A stretch of 64,000 nucleotides of DNA from Rapana venosa (Eukaryota > Mollusca > Gastropoda > Neogastropoda > Muricidae), in contig CM054140.1 in NCBI GenBank assembly GCA_028751875.1, forward strand, positions 12,446,985-12,510,984, read 5' to 3'. The notes beneath the pieces are model-generated. The model was not told the DNA's origin. It ran no database searches and was given only the letters and a program-made list of their open reading frames with translations. Shown here one piece after another: positions 1 through 11,280 of this stretch; positions within the stretch are counted from its first letter, which is position 1, and every line of letters starts with the position of its first letter. Made by a program: the position numbers and the translations under genes.

Positions 1-2850
1 GAAATTAGAGGTTACAGATTGTATTTCAAAACCACAGGAACTCCAGAATGAAAGGGAATCTTATTATAAATTAGTGTGGAGCCAAACAAAAGAAGACAAA
101 TATCTAAATGCGCTAAAAAGCAGGGACATTCACGACAGACTTTTGATAGCTACAAACACCCTTGAGGAAAATGTAGAAACTGCTCTAGACATGTTTACCA
201 AGTGTTTGAAAGATGCAAGCGAATGCATGTCTAGAAGGATTTCAGTGAACAGTACAAAGAAATCTGAATGGTTTGATAATGAATGTGGACTTGCGAAAAA
301 AGAAAGCAGAAAGATGCTAAACTGTTTTCGCTCCACCAAAAGGAAGAAGATCGGATTGTTTATGTCGAGAAAAGAAAACTGTACAAAAAGCTATTAAAAT
401 TTAAAAAGCAAGATTATAGAAAGCAAAAGGCTGAATCATTAGCTAAGAGTTTTTAACAGTTCATCACAGTTCTGGAAAGAGGTTAGAAAAATGGGATGTG
501 GGAATGGTGAAAAGATATATAATAAATATAAGTACTGAGAAGTGGTTTAATCACTTTAAAGGTGTTTTTAAAAAACATGATGAAAGTGATAAACCCAGTG
601 ATATTTCAGCGGACCTAATGGAAGATGCCGATCACACATTAAATAAAGATATATCAGAGGATGAAGTAAAAGAGGCAATTCGACAACTAAAACTGAGAAA
701 GGCAAGTGGTATAGATGACATATCAGCTGAGATGTTAAAAACTGGTGACAAAATTGTAATAACGTTTTTGGTCAGATTATTTAATATAATCTTTTCATCT
801 GGTATTTATCCCAAAGAGTGGTCCAAGGCCATAATTATACCAATCCACAAAAAAGGAGACCACGATAACGTTGACAATTACAGGGGAGTTTCCCTCTTAA
901 GTATTATATCTAAGTGTTATACATCTATCTTAAATTCAAGACTTTATAAATGGCTAGAAAGTAATCATATGATTTCAGAAAGTCAGGCAGGATTCAGGAA
1001 AGGATACTCAACTGTGGATCAGATATTCAACCTATATGCAGTTGTTCAGAAATGCATGCAAAAAAGGGGAGAAAATTATATGTTGCTTTTGTTGACTTTA
1101 GGAAAGCATTCGATTCTGTTCGCCATGATAAGCTTCTTGAATGTATGAAAAAACAAGGTGTGAAAGAAAAATTTATGGTATGCTTGAAATCAATGTATTG
1201 TGCATTACTGTCATGTGTGCGTGCAAACAATGAGTTTACAGAATTTTTTTGAATGTCCACTTGGTGTAAGGCAAGGTTGCGTCCTGAGCCCTACATTATT
1301 CTCTATTTTTATAAATCAGCTGGCTGACCACATGAATGCTGAAGGTAAGCAAAGGCATACAAATGCTTCCAGTGGTATTGAGTTGTTTATCTTACTTTTT
1401 GCCGATGATGTGGCTTTGTTATCAACGACTCCAGGTGGCCTTCAAAATCAACTAAATGTATTACATAATGCTGTAAGGAAATGAAATTAAATGTTAATAC
1501 TGAAAAAACAAAAGTCATGGTTTTTAGAAAAGGGGGTTACTTAGGCCAACATGAGCAATGGATTTTTACGGTAAAAAACTAGATGTTGTAAATAATATTG
1601 TTATTTAGGGTTTAATTTTACGACAATGATCAGCATGAAGAAAGGAACTGAACATCTAGCAACTAAGGCAAGAAGGCAGCTGTGCAACTGAATAAAGCCT
1701 TCCAAAAATATAAGGAAATGACTGCTATTACGTTATTTAAAATATTTGATGCTAAAATACAATCTGTTTTACTTTATGCATCCGAAATTTGGGGTTTAAC
1801 CAAGCTAGATCATTTAGAAAAGGTACATATGTTAGTCTGTAAAAGATTCCTGGGTGTTCCAGTAAAAACTCCAAATAAGATGATTTATGGTGATTTGGGG
1901 AGATATCCTCTATATGTTAATTCTTGTGTTTCTGCATTGCGATATTGGTTTAGGCTGTTACAAATGGAAACTAAAAGACTACCCTAACAAGGCTTACCAG
2001 ATGTTGCTTAACCTAGATAAAATGGGAAGAATTGCTGGTAACAAAAGTAAGAGAAATTTTATGTCAGACAGGTTTTCAGTTTGTCTGGGTGCAGCAAGGC
2101 GTGGGGGATGTTAAAGCTTTCTTACGTCTATTTAAGCAGAGACTTGTTGATACCTTCATACAAGAGTGGTTTTCCACAATTGAAGATCGCAATAGATATA
2201 ATGACTATAGATCATTTAAAACCATTTTTGAAAAAGAAAAATACATAAATGACATTGATACCTACTGCTTTAGGGTTGCTGTGTCTCAAATAAGATTTAA
2301 TGTCCTGCCACTAAATGCAAATGTGCATCGTTACAGCGATTCTCTGCAAAACAAAAACTGTCCTTTTTGTATGTCAGTCACCGAAGACGAACAGCATTTT
2401 CTCTTTGATTGCCCCATGTATTCGGATCTAAAATAAATTCTTGGGTAATTTAACTAAAGTTCCCATCCATATGTTGCTGCAAGTATCAAATATTCACAAG
2501 ATGCACAGTGTCTCCCGATATGTCTTCCACTCAGTTAACAGAAGAAAGAGATGTATTATATAAATTTAACATATTTTATTGAAGTTGTTTGTGAGCTTGG
2601 CTGATTGATTATTTTTTTCCTTTTGATAGTGCACTCGAGATGTCTTGAATTTACATCCTGGGTCAAGCACAGGTTTATGTTGCACCATGTTAGTTCCTTT
2701 TCAATGTAATTTTGGTTTCAATGTTACATGCCAATTTTTCTGTTTCTAAGTTGGATTGTTGTATGTTTTGAAATCTAGCAACATGTTCCTGTAGTACTAT
2801 ACCCATTTCCCCAGCTAGTTATATTGTAGACTAAGGCCGAAGTACCTTTA
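1..2850 (+). mobile_element. LINE (non-LTR retrotransposon), family F1, copy 1, left end off window
   Basis: This is the decayed second ORF of a LINE. In order one can read the linker between endonuclease and reverse transcriptase (the 'WFDNEC' segment near 265-285), RT motifs 'KASGIDDISAEMLK' (about 700-740) and 'NYRGVSLLSIISK' (about 875-915), 'AGFRKGYSTVDQIF', 'VDFRKAFDSV' (about 1090-1120), 'GVRQGCVLSP' (about 1264-1293), the catalytic 'FADDVALLS' (about 1398-1425), and a C-terminal zinc-knuckle-like C-x2-C-x10-H-x4-C near 2360-2415. At least five frame changes or stops (near 400-500, 1080-1150, 1250, 1484-1680, 1990-2030) make it non-functional. About 400 bp of 3' untranslated sequence follows and seems to end at 'AAGGCCGAAGTAC' near 2833. 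It is the same family as the minus-strand pieces at 5.0-6.6 and 10.5-10.9 kb. The clade (I/Nimb/Jockey-like) is unassigned. Confidence 0.88.
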
Positions 2851-2874
2851 AATTGCTTCGCAGTTCTCTCTCTC

Positions 2875-3113
2875 TCTCAAGGATGATGCAGATATTACAG
2901 GGTGGTCTGACGATGATACGGATAATGGATGATGTTGATGAGGATTAGTAGATGTTGAATATAGTGATGATGATATGGATGTTGTTGAAGATGGTGAGGT
3001 AGAGGTTAAGGGTTATGATGGTGACAATTATGTAAGTATTGATGGGGTTGATGCTGATGTGGTTGATGAAAATGGTGATGATGTTACAGATGGGAAGACG
3101 AGAATGTGTGGTG

Positions 3114-3157
<44 letters not shown>

Positions 3158-3171
3158 TGTATGTGTTGTGG

Positions 3172-3206
<35 letters not shown>

Positions 3207-3752
3207 CGCGCGCGTGTGTGTTTTGGAGAAACTGAAAATGAAAAAAGATTTTTTTCCTTTTTATTATTTATCTATTTATTTTCGAAAGGACGATGATGAT
3301 GTAGATGTTTGGGAGGAGGATGGCGATGATGATGGAAATGTTGGAGGTGATGTTGATGTAGATGCTGAAGGTGACGATGGTGGTGATGGTAACGATGGCG
3401 TGGTTGTTGAAGGTGATAGTGGTGGCGATAACTATGATGGAGATGTCAAAGATGAAGATGATGACAATGATGTATATATTGAAGATAACGATGAAAACGA
3501 TGATGAAGATGATGATTATGTCCATGATGCAGAGATTGAAGATGATAATCGTGACGAAAATGACTATACAGTTGTAGAAGATGGTGATAGCGTAGATGAT
3601 GAAGATGATGATGTTGATAATGATGATGTAGAGGATGAAAGTAATGATGGTTATGTTGATATACTGGCTGCAGCTGCTGCTATAGGTAATGAAGATGCGG
3701 ATGGTGATGATTATGTAAATGCTGAAGATGATGATGGGGATGATGATGACTA
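2875..3752. repeat. GAT-type imperfect trinucleotide repeat with an embedded (GT)n/(CG)n run
   Basis: The stretch is built from degenerate GATGAT(GAT/GTT/GAA) units. A GT run with one GC alternation (about 3110-3220) and a T-rich spacer (3245-3290) interrupt it. An open frame of Asp/Glu-rich residues runs through 3290-3752, and a Met-rich frame is also open, as expected when GAT units drift without stop codons. There is no signal peptide, splice pattern or recognisable domain, so I treat it as a repeat rather than a gene. Confidence 0.75.
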
Positions 3753-3819
3753 ATGCTGTATGCCTGCAGAATTGAAAATGTGAAATGGATATAAACGTTT
3801 TTTGCTATGTCTTCCTCCC

Positions 3820-3893
3820 CCCTTCCCCAAACATGTTTTGTATAGTGGCCCAAGGCCGAAGTACAATAAAACCTTTTCAGTGTTCAGTGTTCA
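3820..3893 (+). mobile_element. Probable 3' end of a LINE with a short tandem tail
   Basis: The motif 'AAGGCCGAAGTAC' recurs here (about 3853) exactly as near the end of the first LINE (about 2833). Here it is followed by 'AATAAAACC' and a short GTTCA-type tandem tail, which is how many LINE 3' ends look. The RT of a different LINE starts directly after it. Confidence 0.4.
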
Positions 3894-3894
3894 G

Positions 3895-5007
3895 TATCGA
3901 TTTTAAGAAGGCATTTGACAGGGTGTGGCATGCAGCTTTGTGGGCAACCATGAATTTGTACAGCATCAATGCAAACCTGATCAGAGTCATCAAACAGCTG
4001 TACAGCGAGGCCACCAGTGCAGTGTGCTACAACAACAACATTGGAGAATGGTTTCAAACAACAGTTGGAGTAAGGCAGGGCTGTCTACTCTCACCCACTC
4101 TTTTCAACATCTTCCTTGAGAGAATCATGGCTGATGCACTGGAACATCATGAAGGATCAGTCAGCATTGGTGGCAGAACGATCACAAACCTCCGCTTCGC
4201 AGATGACATTGATGGAATAGCAGGATCAGAAAAAGAGCTTGCCAGCCTAACAGAACACTTCAATAAGGCCTCCAAAACATACGGCATGGAAATCAGTGCA
4301 GAGAAGACCAAACTGATGACTAATAACACCAACGGCATAGCACTGATATCAGGGTTAATGACCAGAAGCTGGAAACAGTTCAAAGCTTCAAGTACCTGGG
4401 AGCCATTGTATCAGACCAGGGATCCAAGCCAGAAGTAGTATGCAGGACTGCACAGACAATAACAGCTTTGTCAAAACTAAACACCATCTGGAGAGATAAA
4501 AATATCTCATTTATCTCCAAGATCAGACTAATGTGCTCCCTTGTCATATCCATATTTCTGTATGCCTGTGAATCATGGACCCTGACTGCAGATTTGGAGA
4601 GAAGAGTACAGGCAGTGGAGATGAGATGCTTTCGGAGACTCCTTGGCATCTCCTACAAAGACCACATAAGCAACGAAAGCGTGCATAACAGAATCCAGCA
4701 AACCATTGGACCCTTTGAGAACTTTCTAACGATCGTGAAAAAGCGTAAACTTAAATGGCATGGGCATGTCACAAAATCCAAAGGACTTGCAAAGACAGTT
4801 TTGCAAGGCACTGTCCAAGGAGGAAGAAGAAGAGGCAGACCAAGGAAGAGCTGGGAGGATAACATCAGCGAATGGACAGGCCTAGAACTCAACAAAACCC
4901 TGAGAAAGGCAGAACAGAGAGAGGAATGGAGGGAACTGGTTGTTGAGTCTTTGAGGGTGCCCCCACGGTCGGCAGACTACGGGACAGATAGATAGATAGA
5001 TAGATGT
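3895..5007 (+). mobile_element. RTE-like LINE, 5'-truncated, RT and C-terminus
   Basis: The open frame begins in the middle of the reverse transcriptase at 'DFKKAFDRVWHAALW' and continues with 'GVRQGCLLSPTLFNIFLE' (about 4068-4120), the active-site 'FADDIDGI' (about 4195-4220) and 'GMEISAEKTKLMT'. A frameshift near 4330-4440 moves the rest into another frame: thumb and C-terminus with 'LYACESWTLTADLERR', 'RKLKWHGHV', 'GRRRGRPRKSWEDNI' and a terminal 'SADYGTD'. The element ends in four GATA units (4989-5007). Upstream endonuclease sequence is missing, so it is 5'-truncated and dead. The RTE-like assignment rests on general resemblance of the C-terminal block. Confidence 0.85.
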
Positions 5008-6622
5008 CTGATACACCAAGTCTAAACTTAGACATAATACTTTTCAAATGTATGTCCATATCAAGCTTTAGATAAGGTTTGACATTGTGTGAACCTATAA
5101 ATTAAAGGTACATTTGAAATCTTTCACTGCTTTGTTTATGACCACTCCACTGCTGCCAACGGCAGTCAATCAGTCTTTGCCTGAAAACCTTGATAAACTC
5201 TCTACAATTTCCGACACCTTGATTGAGCCAAACAAACCCAAAGCCAAGTTCACATAAACAGGTACGTATTTTTGTCGCCCAGGTGCTTTTCCCCTTGACA
5301 TCTAGATCATAAAGCATCTTGTAAGACTTAAAAGGTAGCCTGCACTCATCCATATGCAGAATCTTAATCCAATATCTAATGCATCTTACAGCAGCATTAA
5401 TAGAGAGAGGATATCTATTGGTTTCACTATAAACAAGATCATTAGGTGTACGTCTATCTAAGCCTAAAAACTTCTTTAAAGCAAAAAGGTGCACTGATTC
5501 ACAATGTGTTACAGCTGCATCCAGTCCCCAAATTTCCGTGCCATATAACACAGTGGGTTGTATTTGTGCATCAAATATCTTAATCAACAAGTTAAAAGCA
5601 TTATTATTCAATAATCGTAGTTTTTTCAAGACAATTAACAAGCTTCTTTTACCTCGACTTGCCAGATCTTTATATGCAGTTGTGAAACTAAGCTTTGTAG
5701 AAAAACAGATTCCTAGATATTTATATACATTTATCACAGACATAACTTTTCCATTGTACAGCCATTTTTCGTGAGCAGCTAAATAACCACCTTTTCTGAA
5801 TACAACAATATTACTCTTATTCAGATTAACCTTAAGATCAAGTGCTGTTGCAGCACTGCTTAAGCTATTCAGCTGCTGTTGTAAGCCTACAACACTTTCA
5901 GATAGCAGGATGACATCATCTGCAAGCAGAAGAATAAATAATTCTGTGAAATCTTGGGGGAAAGTGGTACCATGTTTACCCTTATTAATGACTTCTATGG
6001 CTAACTCATTAATGAAAACAGAAAACAAAAGAGGGCTACATACATCACCCTGTTTGACTCCAGTGGTGCAGTATATTATGTCCGTCAGCTTAGATCCCCA
6101 TCTTATTCTGCTTTTGACATTCTGATACATAGCTCTCAAACAACGTAATAATTTACCATTCACACCATTTTTCAGGAGGATAGGCCATAACAAGTTTCTA
6201 TTAACAGAATCAAATGCCTTTTCAAAGTCAATAAATGCTACATAGAGCTTACGGTTATGAGCAAACTGTTTCTGGATACATGCAAGTAAAGTAAACATAT
6301 GATCTATAGTGAAATACCCTCTCTTAATTAAAACCAGCTTGGTGTTCACCTGTAATGTTGTTTTTCTTAACCCATTCCTATAACCTATTATTAATGATGG
6401 TACTGTACAACTTACTACTTATATCACTAAGAGAGATTCCCCTGTAGTTATTAGGGTTGTCAACATCACCTTTTTTGTGTAATGTTGGAATGATAGATTC
6501 AGTCCAGGTATCTGGAAAATTACCATTATCAAAGATTTTGTTGAATAATTTTAGCAGAAAAAGTACATTTTCACCATTTTTTAGTAATTCTCCAATAATT
6601 TGATCAGGACCAGCTGCTTTAT
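5008..6622 (-). mobile_element. LINE family F1, copy 2, 3' part (RT domain)
   Basis: Read on the minus strand, the segment starts at 'AGPDQIIGELLKN' (about 6620) and runs through 'NYRGISLSDISSK', then after a short break near 6350-6378 an intact stretch of 415 codons (6349-5102) with 'VAFIDFEKAFDSV', 'GVKQGDVCSPLLFSVFINELA', the catalytic 'LLADDVILLS' and 'LYGTEIWGL'. It closely resembles the copy at 1-2436 but lacks that copy's C-terminal zinc knuckle, so the 3' coding end is deleted. Its 5' continuation is at 10469-10950; the two parts were separated by an insertion flanked by a 7-bp duplication, GCTTTAT, at 6616-6622 and 10469-10475. Confidence 0.88.
6616..6622. repeat. Target-site duplication GCTTTAT (left copy)
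   Basis: GCTTTAT occurs here and at 10469-10475, flanking the inserted LINE. Removing the insert plus one copy rejoins the host LINE in frame across the RT motif KAAGPDQI, which supports the call. Confidence 0.8.
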
Positions 6623-7616
6623 AATAATAATAATGTGACCGTGCACAGGGGCAAGGATAGAAGCAGGGTAGGGAAAGAGTGGAACACAGCAACCAGGCAA
6701 AAGAAAACTCAGTGGAAGACAGCAGCTTTGGTTGTCACCTCTTTATTCAGCCATCTACTGCTGTGTGGGTGAATGGTCTCTCTCTCTCTCTCCCCCTCTC
6801 TCTCTGCCTTCCTTGGCCTGTAGCCTAGCCTGTCGCTTTCTCTCCTCTCTCCCTAGCCTCAGCAGCACTAAGAGCATGACTTCAGTTGGCTGTCATGTTA
6901 TCAGCTCCTTGCTCTCACTCACCACCCCTCCCAACCACCCCTCTATATATCCCTGCCAGGCGAACTGCAAAGACAGGGCCACCACACTGCAAGGGTTTCC
7001 GCCGATTTGGCCCAAGGTGAAGGAGATTTTGTGTTTTCTCATGCAGCTTCAGTGGTGATTATCCTGCTGTCCGCGTAACGAAACTAGACATATTATATAA
7101 AAAAATAAACTAGATAGTATAAGCATTAAGATGCATTATTGCATTTTGCACAAAAATCATGTGGCTGCAAGCTATTAGCGATTAAAGCCTCCAACTAGAA
7201 ACACTTTTAACAGCTGCACACTATAACTTTTGGAAATAAAACATTAAAACTTCAACAAAAACTAAATACTTTATCACTAGAAAAAGAAGGATATGCACCA
7301 CAGTTTGTATACATATACATATTATAAACCACAGATGTCCATGAGAGGAGATATTCGTAATTAACCAACCAGTCATGTGAAAACACAGTTTCTGGTCTGC
7401 TTGCACCCAAGCAAGCTTCTTAAAGCTGTTGGTCAGATCTAAAATATAACGATTTCTAATACTACAAATTATCCATACTAACATCTTCCATTCTTATATT
7501 TATTCATAACAAAACCCAAAACATACCATACATTTATATTTTTATGTCTGCATTTGGTAGAATTTAGTTCGACAATTCAAACTTGTTTACAAGGAACATT
7601 GGTTAGCTAACTTTTA

Positions 7617-8242
7617 GGGGGGTCGGCCCACTATTGCGCGGCCCGATATTGCGGGGCGCTATTAGGCGACAGTGTAGACGCAGCCTGGGGAATACTGTAC
7701 TGACAATAATATGCCATGCAGCCTAAGGTATAGGGCCCCCTAAGGTGTAGTAAACGTTGCAGCCTAGGTAGATGCAGTAAGGCTGCAACGTATATTATAC
7801 CTTAGGCGACACTGTCGTTTTATACTTTAGGCTGCTAATCTTCATGGCAAAGACAATGCATATTTTTAAACAATAAAGGGAAATAAAGAGGTGTCACAGT
7901 TTTTTTTTATTCCACAAAATCACTTTTGCAATCCCAACATTCAAAGCATCGAGCTCAAAACCACTACCTTATAAACAAATCTCAGGTGGTCATAATATGA
8001 TACCAACAAATACACTGGCAAAGAAAATGTTGATATTGCATTCATTCGAATCTTGAAAATAAATTCAAAACATAACACGGCATCCTGAAATCATCTTTTG
8101 TCTTCTAATTAAACTGCCCTTTTGCTTCCCACCGAACTCTGACCCACGGGATTTTTAATTGGCAGGCGAACGTCTAAGTCATCCTGCCACCTTCCTCCTG
8201 AGGGCCCCCCCCCCCCCCCCCCCAATAGCGGGGCCCGCCCCC
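7617..8242. mobile_element. Non-autonomous DNA transposon (MITE) with TIRs and TTTTA target duplication
   Basis: The left end reads GGGGGGTCGGCCCACTATTG and the right end, read inward on the other strand, GGGGGCGGGCCCCGCTATTG; about 19 of 22 positions agree after one-base gaps. TTTTA stands immediately outside both ends (7612-7616 and 8243-8247). The left subterminal region carries variants of a GCCCGATATTGCGGGGC motif and a large internal hairpin; the right end carries a run of C (8204-8223). There is no open frame for a transposase, so it must have moved in trans. The superfamily is unknown. Confidence 0.7.
7667..7817. repeat. Nested inverted repeat / fold-back structure inside the MITE
   Basis: A perfect 11-bp stem (ACGTTGCAGCC 7754-7764 with 7781-7791, 16-nt loop) extends outward imperfectly to CCTAAGG at 7739 and 7799-7805. 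A further arm pairs CGACAGTGT (7667-7675) with ACACTGTCG (7809-7817). Both arms surround the same centre, giving one long fold-back. Confidence 0.75.
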
Positions 8243-8854
8243 TTTTAGGACTGGCACATTGTGTACAACTTTACAATCTACTACTACTTAATATGAGCTG
8301 TTTTATTGATCTAAATAGAGTTTATTCCACATGTTCTTCAATGGCACAACAATTATGATTTATTAAAGATTCCTTAAATAAAAATTAGAACTGCTTTTCT
8401 AGCAGTTAATATTTGAATACATACCGTACCTATACCAACAGACGAAAAATATTGATTTACAACAAAATAGAGAACTCTCATTGTGGTTGAAATGAATCGA
8501 GTCAAGATCAATACTTCAACAATCATACCCATGAATATGAGCAAACAATATGACTTAATAAAGTTATTATTATTGATTTTCTTTGCTAGATCAGACCAAC
8601 GCTCACATTTAAGGGAGATAACTCGAGTCGTATTATTGAATGACTAAAAGAATTATTTAGACAACATTCAGAATATTGGAAAATAAACTTATTTAGATAA
8701 TATACTAAATATAAAAATATAAATATATCCTAAGCATAATAATGACAGTTTACATAGAGAGTTGAGAAAACTGAATCTATATTGACCACAAGGCTAGTAT
8801 CGGTTTCGCTCTTTGAATCTAAGTTAAGTGTAGTGGTGTGTCCACCCGGCTACA

Positions 8855-10468
8855 ATAATAATAATAATAATAATAATAAATGGAACTTATATAGTGCTAT
8901 ATCTTGCAAAGACAAATCGAAGCCCATGCATTCCACCTAATCTTACACAGTCATACAACCAATGACAAATAATCAATAGTTCAAACAGATATTACAAACA
9001 TGGTACGCTGCAGACCAAATCTATGAAATAAAATTGCAATAGTCAAATGTTTTTCAAAAGCACACACAAACACACACACACACACAGGTCATATACTTTG
9101 GCAGGGTGATAGGACATGGGTTAGTGAAGGGTGGGATAGTTCTGATATGAGACAGGAGGGGGGAAATCTTAGGTTTGAAATAAATGTCTTGAGGCTTGAT
9201 TTAAAAGTGTCATAGCTAGGCTTCTGGTGAAGAGAGAGAGGGAGCTCATTCCAGGTCGATGGACCCGAAATATGAGAAAGAGCGGTGGCCAACAGTAGAT
9301 TGGTTGAATCTAGGTATTCGTAGGCACAAGGTATCTGCAGCAGAGCGGAGGGAACGTGAAGGAGTGTACAGGTTAAGACATTCACAGAGGTAGGAGGGTG
9401 CAGTTTTGTGGAGACATTTGTAACAGAGGGTACTGAGCTTATATTCTACTCTCTGTGGCACAGGCAGCCAGTGGAGAGATCGAAAGAGGGGGGTAATGTG
9501 CTCCGATTTTTTCTTTCTGAGAAGTAGTACGTTGAAGGGAGTGGATAGATGATGCAGGCAGACCAGACAAAAGAGAATTGCAATAGTCCAGACGTGAAAG
9601 AATAAGAGAAGTGACAAGTTTGGCTGTTGCATCCGTGGACAGGTACTTTCGAATTGCGCTAATAGCCCGTAACTGATAGTAGCACGACTGACAGGTCTGG
9701 GTGATGAATTTTTGCATAGAGAGTGTGTTGTCGATAACAACACCTAGGTACTTCACAGCAGTGGATAGAGGGACTGATGCATTGCCAAGCTCTTTCGAAG
9801 CTGTTGTAATGGAAGAGAGTTTGTGTTTAGTCCCTACAAGCATGGCTTCGGTTTTATCTGCATTTGGCTGTAATTTGTTCTGTGTCATCCAATTTTGATT
9901 ATCTTCAAAGCAGTGGGCTATATTTGCCAGGAGAGAAGGCAGATTTTCAGGAGTAACACTGCTTTGAATCTGAGAGTCATCTGCATAAAAATGATGGTTG
10001 ATTTGATGACGTTTTATTATATGTGACAGTGGGGTAGTGTAAAGAGTGAACAGAACAGGCCTAGAACTGATCCCTGTGGGACTCCGCCTTTCAGTTTGGC
10101 AGGTATTGATTGAATCTTGTTTACTGCAACTGTCTGACATCGGTCGGTAAGGTATGAATTAAACCAGGTGAGGGCTGTGCCAGTAACACCAAACGTTTTT
10201 TGAAGATGGGAGAGAAGAATTGAGTGGTCTATAGTATCCGATAAGTCGAGTAGAGTGAGAAGGGAGATTTCCCCTGAGTCAGAAGCTAGTAGAAGCCTGT
10301 TTAAAGTGTGTACTAGGGTGGTTTCAGTGCTGTGGTTGACGCGATAGGCAGACTGACACTCAGGAAGAAGATTGTTGGAGAGAAGGTGGTTGTTGAGCTG
10401 TTTGAGAACTACTTTTTCAAGGACTTTAGAAATAAAAGGTAGATTGGAAACAGGTCTATAATTCTTCA
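8855..10468 (-). mobile_element. L2/CR1-like LINE ('LINE B'), inserted into LINE F1 copy 2
   Basis: On the minus strand the element starts 5'-truncated at 'NYRPVSNLPFISKVLEKVVL' and continues 'SAYRVNHSTETTLVHTLN', 'LLDLSDTIDHSILLSHL' (first catalytic Asp region) and 'GVPQGSVLG' (about 10080). A frame change follows, then 'FYADDSQIQSS' (catalytic YADD, about 9975-9990), 'KTEAMLVGTKHKL', 'LDYCNSLLSGLPASSIHSLQR', another frame change near 9500, and the C-terminal 'DTLCLRIPRFNQSTVG' and 'SYDTFKSSLKTFISNL' blocks (about 9150-9340). The 3' end reads GCACTATATAAGTTCCAT followed by (ATT)n, typical of this clade. Internal frameshifts and truncation make it dead. It interrupts LINE F1 between 6622 and 10469. 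Confidence 0.88.
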
Positions 10469-10950
10469 GCTTTATCATGTTTAAGTTTTCTAAGTGCCAA
10501 TAATATTTCATCTTTAGATATTGGACGATCAAAATCTTCCTCAGTTTCTTCATAGTCACCATCAGAGTTCATGGAGTTGTCTACTGAGTCTTTCTCTAGC
10601 AGGGTTTTGAAGTGCTGCAACCATCTGTCGACAGATATATTATTCTTTGGCTGCCTCTTTCTAAATGAAGCCGTCTTAATATTCTTCCAGAACTGAACTT
10701 GAAAAGTGATGGAAGACATCATATCTGCAAGTAATGTCTTGTTATACTCTTTCTTTTTCCTTACAAGCATGTGTTTATATTCCCTTCTTGTGATACAGTA
10801 CAAGTTTTTGTCTTCATTCTTTAAGGTTTTACTGTAAGACTTCAAAAGTTTTCTGACCCTACATTTCATTCTTCTTTTACATTCATTATCAAACCATGTA
10901 TCATTTGATAGACTTTTATTGATATGAACCTGTTTCTTCATACAAACAGA
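10469..10950 (-). mobile_element. LINE family F1, copy 2, 5' part
   Basis: The minus-strand reading contains 'SNDTWFDNECKRRMKCRV' and a lysine-rich segment matching the endonuclease-RT linker of the copy at 1-400, then 'PISKDEILLALRKLKHDKA' ending at the insertion point. The RT continues at 6622-5008. The 5' side ends in a GA/CT-rich run near 10940-10980, beyond which no LINE sequence is seen, so the endonuclease is missing. Confidence 0.82.
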
Positions 10951-11280
10951 GAGAGCAAGAGAGAGAGAGAGAGAGAGCATATTTATAAGAGAGGGGGAGG
11001 GGGTGTTGGTTTTGAATGGGGGCGTGTCTATATCACCAAGTAGTGAATGGTCATTAAACAAAACATAACAAACAAAGAGGATCTGTCAATATGGAACTGG
11101 CAGCACATACTGTGGTATTTGGCGTTTATCCTCACTGTAGTAGTGCTGGAGGGGGTTGTACTGTATCTGTACAGGCGTGTAGGGACGCTGCGTTTAATTA
11201 CCATGATGACTAACACCACACCGGGCATGATGAGGATAAAAGCAACTAAAAAAAAGGTGTTCAATAACCTATAAGGAGCC
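10951..11280. other. No gene seen; GA-rich run and unique sequence
   Basis: It contains a GA/AG run (10948-10978) and a G-rich patch (10990-11010), then about 270 bp without recognisable repeat or coding signal. Confidence 0.5.

Larger units (their letters stand above)
6634..8854. mobile_element. LTR-like insertion (possible solo LTR) inside a LINE tail
   Basis: The block sits within an (ATA)n tract: ATA units at 6621-6633 on the left and 8855-8879 on the right. It starts TGTGACCG and ends CGGCTACA, imperfect inverted TG...CA termini as LTRs have, with ATAA on both sides as a possible 4-bp duplication. It encodes no recognisable protein and includes a CT-rich patch (6775-6860), AT-rich sequence, and a 626-bp MITE. 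Without the MITE it is about 1.6 kb. Because the flank is itself a repeat, the duplication is not independent proof; another class of insertion is possible. Confidence 0.45.
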
